From Solea solea (Eukaryota > Chordata > Actinopteri > Pleuronectiformes > Soleidae): a DNA stretch of 64,000 nucleotides. Both the position numbers and the translations under genes were made by a program. This document shows, one piece after another, positions 36,531-64,000 of this stretch. The notes below the pieces were generated by a model that was not told where the DNA came from, did not search any database, and saw only the letters and a program-made list of their open reading frames with translations. The stretch's first letter is position 1, and each line of letters begins with the position of its first letter. Location: NCBI RefSeq assembly GCF_958295425.1, contig NC_081154.1, positions 6,297,139 to 6,361,138 on the forward strand, written 5' to 3'.

Positions 36531-38083
36531 ATGAAGAGCATCCAGGTTGTGGAGTAAATTACTCCTCCGATGTTAAAGGTTTGGGGTTGTGGCAGAAGAC
36601 ATGAAGACATTGTTGAAACATACTGTTTTTCAGCAGCGGAAACTGTAATTTATGTGAATAAAAATGCTATTAAATGCCAGTTTTTCTTAAACAAACACAA
36701 ACTGCTATGGTTGCATTACATCTTTCACTTTAATCTCATCACCAGAATGTACCAATGCACATAGAAAAATAGCCTCTTGTACAAAGCAACGGTCCGAGAG
36801 GAAAATTACAAACATATACGTCACATATTTTCATTCCACTGTCCTCAACACAATGTACAAATCTTGTGTGTGTGTGTGTGTGTGCGTGCGTGCGTGCGTG
36901 TATAAACAATCTGACTACCGTTTACAGTTACGGTCGTGTGCAAGAGAAAGAGGGAAAAAAAACTGCCACATTTTTGTTCTGGTCACTGCTGCATCACATG
37001 GACTTTAAGGCACTAAGAAATGGGATGGGAGCAAGTGATCCAGACATTCTGGACCGAGCTGCTTCATGGTACACAGTTTTATCAAAGTGGACAAAAGGTT
37101 AATAAGGCTTCTCTGTTGACCTTGTCACTCCAGCATGAGGTTAAATAAGGTGACTTTCATTTGAAAGTAAAAACAAGGTCCTGGATCCACAATACATCCA
37201 ACATGTGTGGGGGGGAATTGGGGAGGTTCAGAAACACCCTTGACACGGTTTCACAATTAAAACACAACGGATTTACAATATTTACACCTGAGAAATGAAG
37301 AAAAAATACCATGATCTTTCGGAAAACGACTCACAATGAAGCACAGACACGGTGGAGGAGGACGGTGTCTACAAAACACATTTAAATGACCCACAAACGA
37401 ACAATATTTAAATATATGCTTTTTTCCAAACATTCCACACATTATAGAGACTGTATAAAATGGACGTAGCTTTTGTGGGTTTTGAAAATTGAAGCCAAGA
37501 GAGTGGAACGGGTGGAGTGGTCAGCCACTGGGGGGCGGCATTGTACGTGAAAAAAAGTTAAAGGCAGCTCTGACACTAACCCAGTCCTCATGAATAAATG
37601 CTTTCCACTTTATTTGTAACATCAGTAAACACTTTCCTGAGGAGTTAATGGTCTATATCACTAGTCCCGGCTCATAATGTCAATTTTGGAAATTATCCTC
37701 CTGTTTGGAGGAAAATTGTTGATAAATATGAGTGGACACTAGTGTGATTGACAGCTGGCATCATCCTGGTATCGTCCAGTTTAAAAAAAAACGGACATGG
37801 TCAAATTGCAAACCCACAAGACTACTTCCACTTTCTTTTTTTAATATATGGTCTATGGTATTTGCATAGATTTATATACAATTCTCTGCCACAAAACGAA
37901 AATAAGTTAATATTTACACTTCAATAAAGACTTTGGTTATTTCTAGAGCACACAGTTTCAAGAAAGAGAAACCGTTCCTCTTTGTCCAGCAAAGGACAGA
38001 GAGGAAAAAGAATGTAAGGCAACATTAATATTATGGTCCACGGTGAAAGAAGGTCCTGCAGGTTTTAACGAAGAGCGTCTGTG
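36531..38083. other. ndufaf8/slc38a10 convergent 3' region
   Basis: Holds the ndufaf8 3' UTR and the long slc38a10 3' UTR. A TG/CG-rich tract lies at 36868-36901. On the minus strand AATAAA occurs at 37609-37614 as one possible slc38a10 polyadenylation signal. No other gene was seen. Confidence 0.5.
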
Positions 38084-61866
<23,783 letters not shown>

Positions 61867-62253
61867 CTTGGACATTAGTCTGGTCCAAACCCGGCGGGAG
61901 AAAATGAAACAGTCCAGAGGCAAACAGCAGCAGCAGCGGTAGTATACTGACTCTGGTCCTGGATGTTAGGGTCGGACTAGACCGGACTATAATCCGGGTT
62001 TGTGTTTTCTGTTTTCCTCTCGCAACCCAGCAATTCAGTGACGTGGCGCTCTGTAGAGGCGCATAAGACAAAAACCAACAACATTTTGACTCACATTTAA
62101 CCTGCGTTTGTTTAGCGACACATAAACAACACAAAGGAAGCCGCGAACATTAACATTCAACACAATTAAACACAATTAAATCTCAGTAAGATTAGAATAT
62201 TTTGTGAAGCTAACATGCTAACATTACTGTACTGTAGTGGTCTCATCACTCAC

Positions 62254-62470
62254 CGCTCTCTGCGCCCTCCGCCTCCCGGCACTATTTTACGTTATCATCG
62301 GTAGTTTCTTGACCTTAAACTCGGATTTTATCGCTGCAGCGTTTCGTCATCGTTTGCGTAAATAAGACACCGGTTAAATCAAACGTTGTAATCCAACCGT
62401 GTGTTTTTTTTTCTAAACGCGTATCCAGGAAGTACGAATGAAAGACGAGGATGTGAAGAGGAAACTGCCC
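62254..62470 (-). promoter_or_regulatory. slc38a10: Candidate slc38a10 promoter and non-coding exon 1
   Basis: On the minus strand a CpG-containing segment ends in donor GAGAGCG|GTGAGT at 62254. The ATG exon has an acceptor-like GGACCAG just upstream of 61880, so a leader exon here is expected. No TATA box is clear. Confidence 0.5.
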
Positions 62471-64000
62471 GTTGGCTTTAACGTTGTAGAAATCCTTGGG
62501 CGCCCACTAGTGGTCAAATAGGTTTACTGCCATTCCATAAACTTGCAAAATTAAAATGTCTCTCTCTTTTTGCTACTTTTTTAACGGTACATTTTCATAA
62601 ATTTGAAACTGTTACATCTTTATTTCGTCCACTTTGAAATAATTTACTTTATTTGTGTTTATAATATATTTCAATTGAATTGTGTTTTTCCTGACTCCTT
62701 TACTGTCTTACCTTAATGTTATGGCTGTGACAAATTTGTTTTTACTTTACATTAAAATATAAATATAAATTGAATTAAATATATATATATAGAGAGCCAC
62801 TCCCCCTTGGAAAACCATAGTCTTCTTCAGATCGTTATTATCTGATAGAAATACCAGCTGAGTGAGTTGTCTATTAAAATTTCCTAGATATTTTTTATTT
62901 AGTTCACGGTTTTTTTAGTGGCTTTTATGTTGTTTTATGATCTTTTATACCCATTAATCACCTCATGACCTTTCAGACTTATCTTGTGACCCCTGGCAAT
63001 GGAGGCCAAACTACTGTGTCGTATAGAAACCATATGTTTTTGCTTATTCAAAAGAAGAGTTTGAACTTGATCTCATTGTTTTATTGACATTTGTACTAGC
63101 ACTAAATAAGCCGGGTGTTTCTTCCACCCCTGTCGTGCTCAGTAATCATAACAACACCACCAGACATGCACAAATCCTGTTTTTCCAGATGCCTCACCGG
63201 AGATTATTCCCCCCACCGGAAAGGGAAACGGGCAACAGGGGGATGTGAGGGCTAAAGGTGTGAGGCGGAACAAAAAAAAAGAAAAGACTAAAACAGAAAC
63301 AGGGCAGTTGTGGATGACGTCCGAGGGTAAAGTTAGACCTAACACCTGAAAGCACTGCGGGCATTATTTCCATTAGGCAGAGCGCCTGCCTGCTGCCCTC
63401 TCTGATAGATGACTATTGTGTTGTTTGACCAGGAAGGAGAAGATGGACGGACAGACAGAGGGAAGGGAGGGAGTGGAGGGATTGACCTGGGCACTTTCCC
63501 CCTACGGACAGAGGATTTGCAGAAGCAGGGATGTGATGAAGCTTTGAAAGGCAGATGTGGGGAATTCTAAGCTAAAATAATGTGTGTGTGTTTGTTTGAG
63601 TGAACATGTGTGGAATTTTCTCAAAATCACTTTTAACACTCTCCTCCAAAAACACACTTTTATAGAGTCAAATGTTTAATAATTATTAATAGGGCCCAAG
63701 CACTGCATAACACCCGTCAATGTTGACCGACAGTAATTAGCAGTGCCATCTACTGCCAACAAGAAATGATGTGCGTTTCATTTACAAACAAACTAAAGTT
63801 TGGTGAGAACCTCCGTCAGACATTGATGACACTATTGTGAAAACTGTATATAATCTGACAAATTTTGCCACAAAATGGAATGTTATGGTCACTCAAAGGT
63901 CAAGTATGTGATGTAGAAACATGTTTTTTGACCAGTGGGAATGTTTTATGTAATTTTATTAGTAACTTAAAATCTTGTAGTGTAACAGGTTTTGACCAGT
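62471..64000. other. Flank with no recognised gene
   Basis: Mostly AT-rich. About 63180-63560 is unique and more GC-rich (CACCGGAAAGGGAAACGGG, GACGGACAGACAGAGGGAAG) but has no convincing open frame with splice sites. Confidence 0.4.

Overview
The window reads as nuclear DNA of a ray-finned (teleost) fish. It has spliced genes with GT-AG introns, Tc1/mariner relics, tRNA-derived SINE fragments, MITEs and long CA repeats, and every recognisable protein is a vertebrate orthologue. The species cannot be named from sequence alone. Gene symbols come from recalled vertebrate families; exon borders were read by hand from splice sites and reading frame and have not been checked against transcripts.

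Left to right: last exon of wipi1 (+, 657-778); arsg, a lysosomal sulfatase (-, 2904-10527, 10 coding exons, 544 aa); slc16a6, a monocarboxylate transporter (+, 14300-17722, 5 coding exons, 551 aa); amz2, an archaemetzincin (-, 19068-21590, 6 coding exons, 364 aa); fam104a/vcf1, a small VCP/p97 cofactor (+, 23544-25501, 3 exons, 126 aa); tepsin, the AP-4 accessory protein (-, 29594-34960, 13 exons, 606 aa); ndufaf8, a complex I assembly factor (+, 35379-36530, 3 exons, 70 aa); slc38a10, an amino-acid-transporter-like protein with a long charged tail (-, 38084-61866, 17 exons per transcript, 1141 aa). About 62.5-64 kb carries no recognised gene.

The genes are not an operon. The order matters for synteny: wipi1-arsg-slc16a6-amz2 matches a human 17q24 block and tepsin-ndufaf8-slc38a10 matches a human 17q25.3 block, with fam104a (human 17q25.1) between them. 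arsg/slc16a6, amz2/fam104a and tepsin/ndufaf8 are head to head; the tepsin/ndufaf8 start codons are only about 420 bp apart and probably share a promoter.

The most notable observation is in slc38a10. Two tandem homologous exons of exactly 125 nt (54164-54288 and 53277-53401) have the same phases and encode alternative versions of one membrane-region segment. Using both or neither breaks the frame, which is the signature of mutually exclusive splicing. Other points are a GC-AG intron, a 111-bp in-frame tandem repeat in the last slc38a10 exon, a perfect 32-bp inverted repeat at 47321-47408, a poly-Asp coding microsatellite in tepsin, and several decayed transposons.
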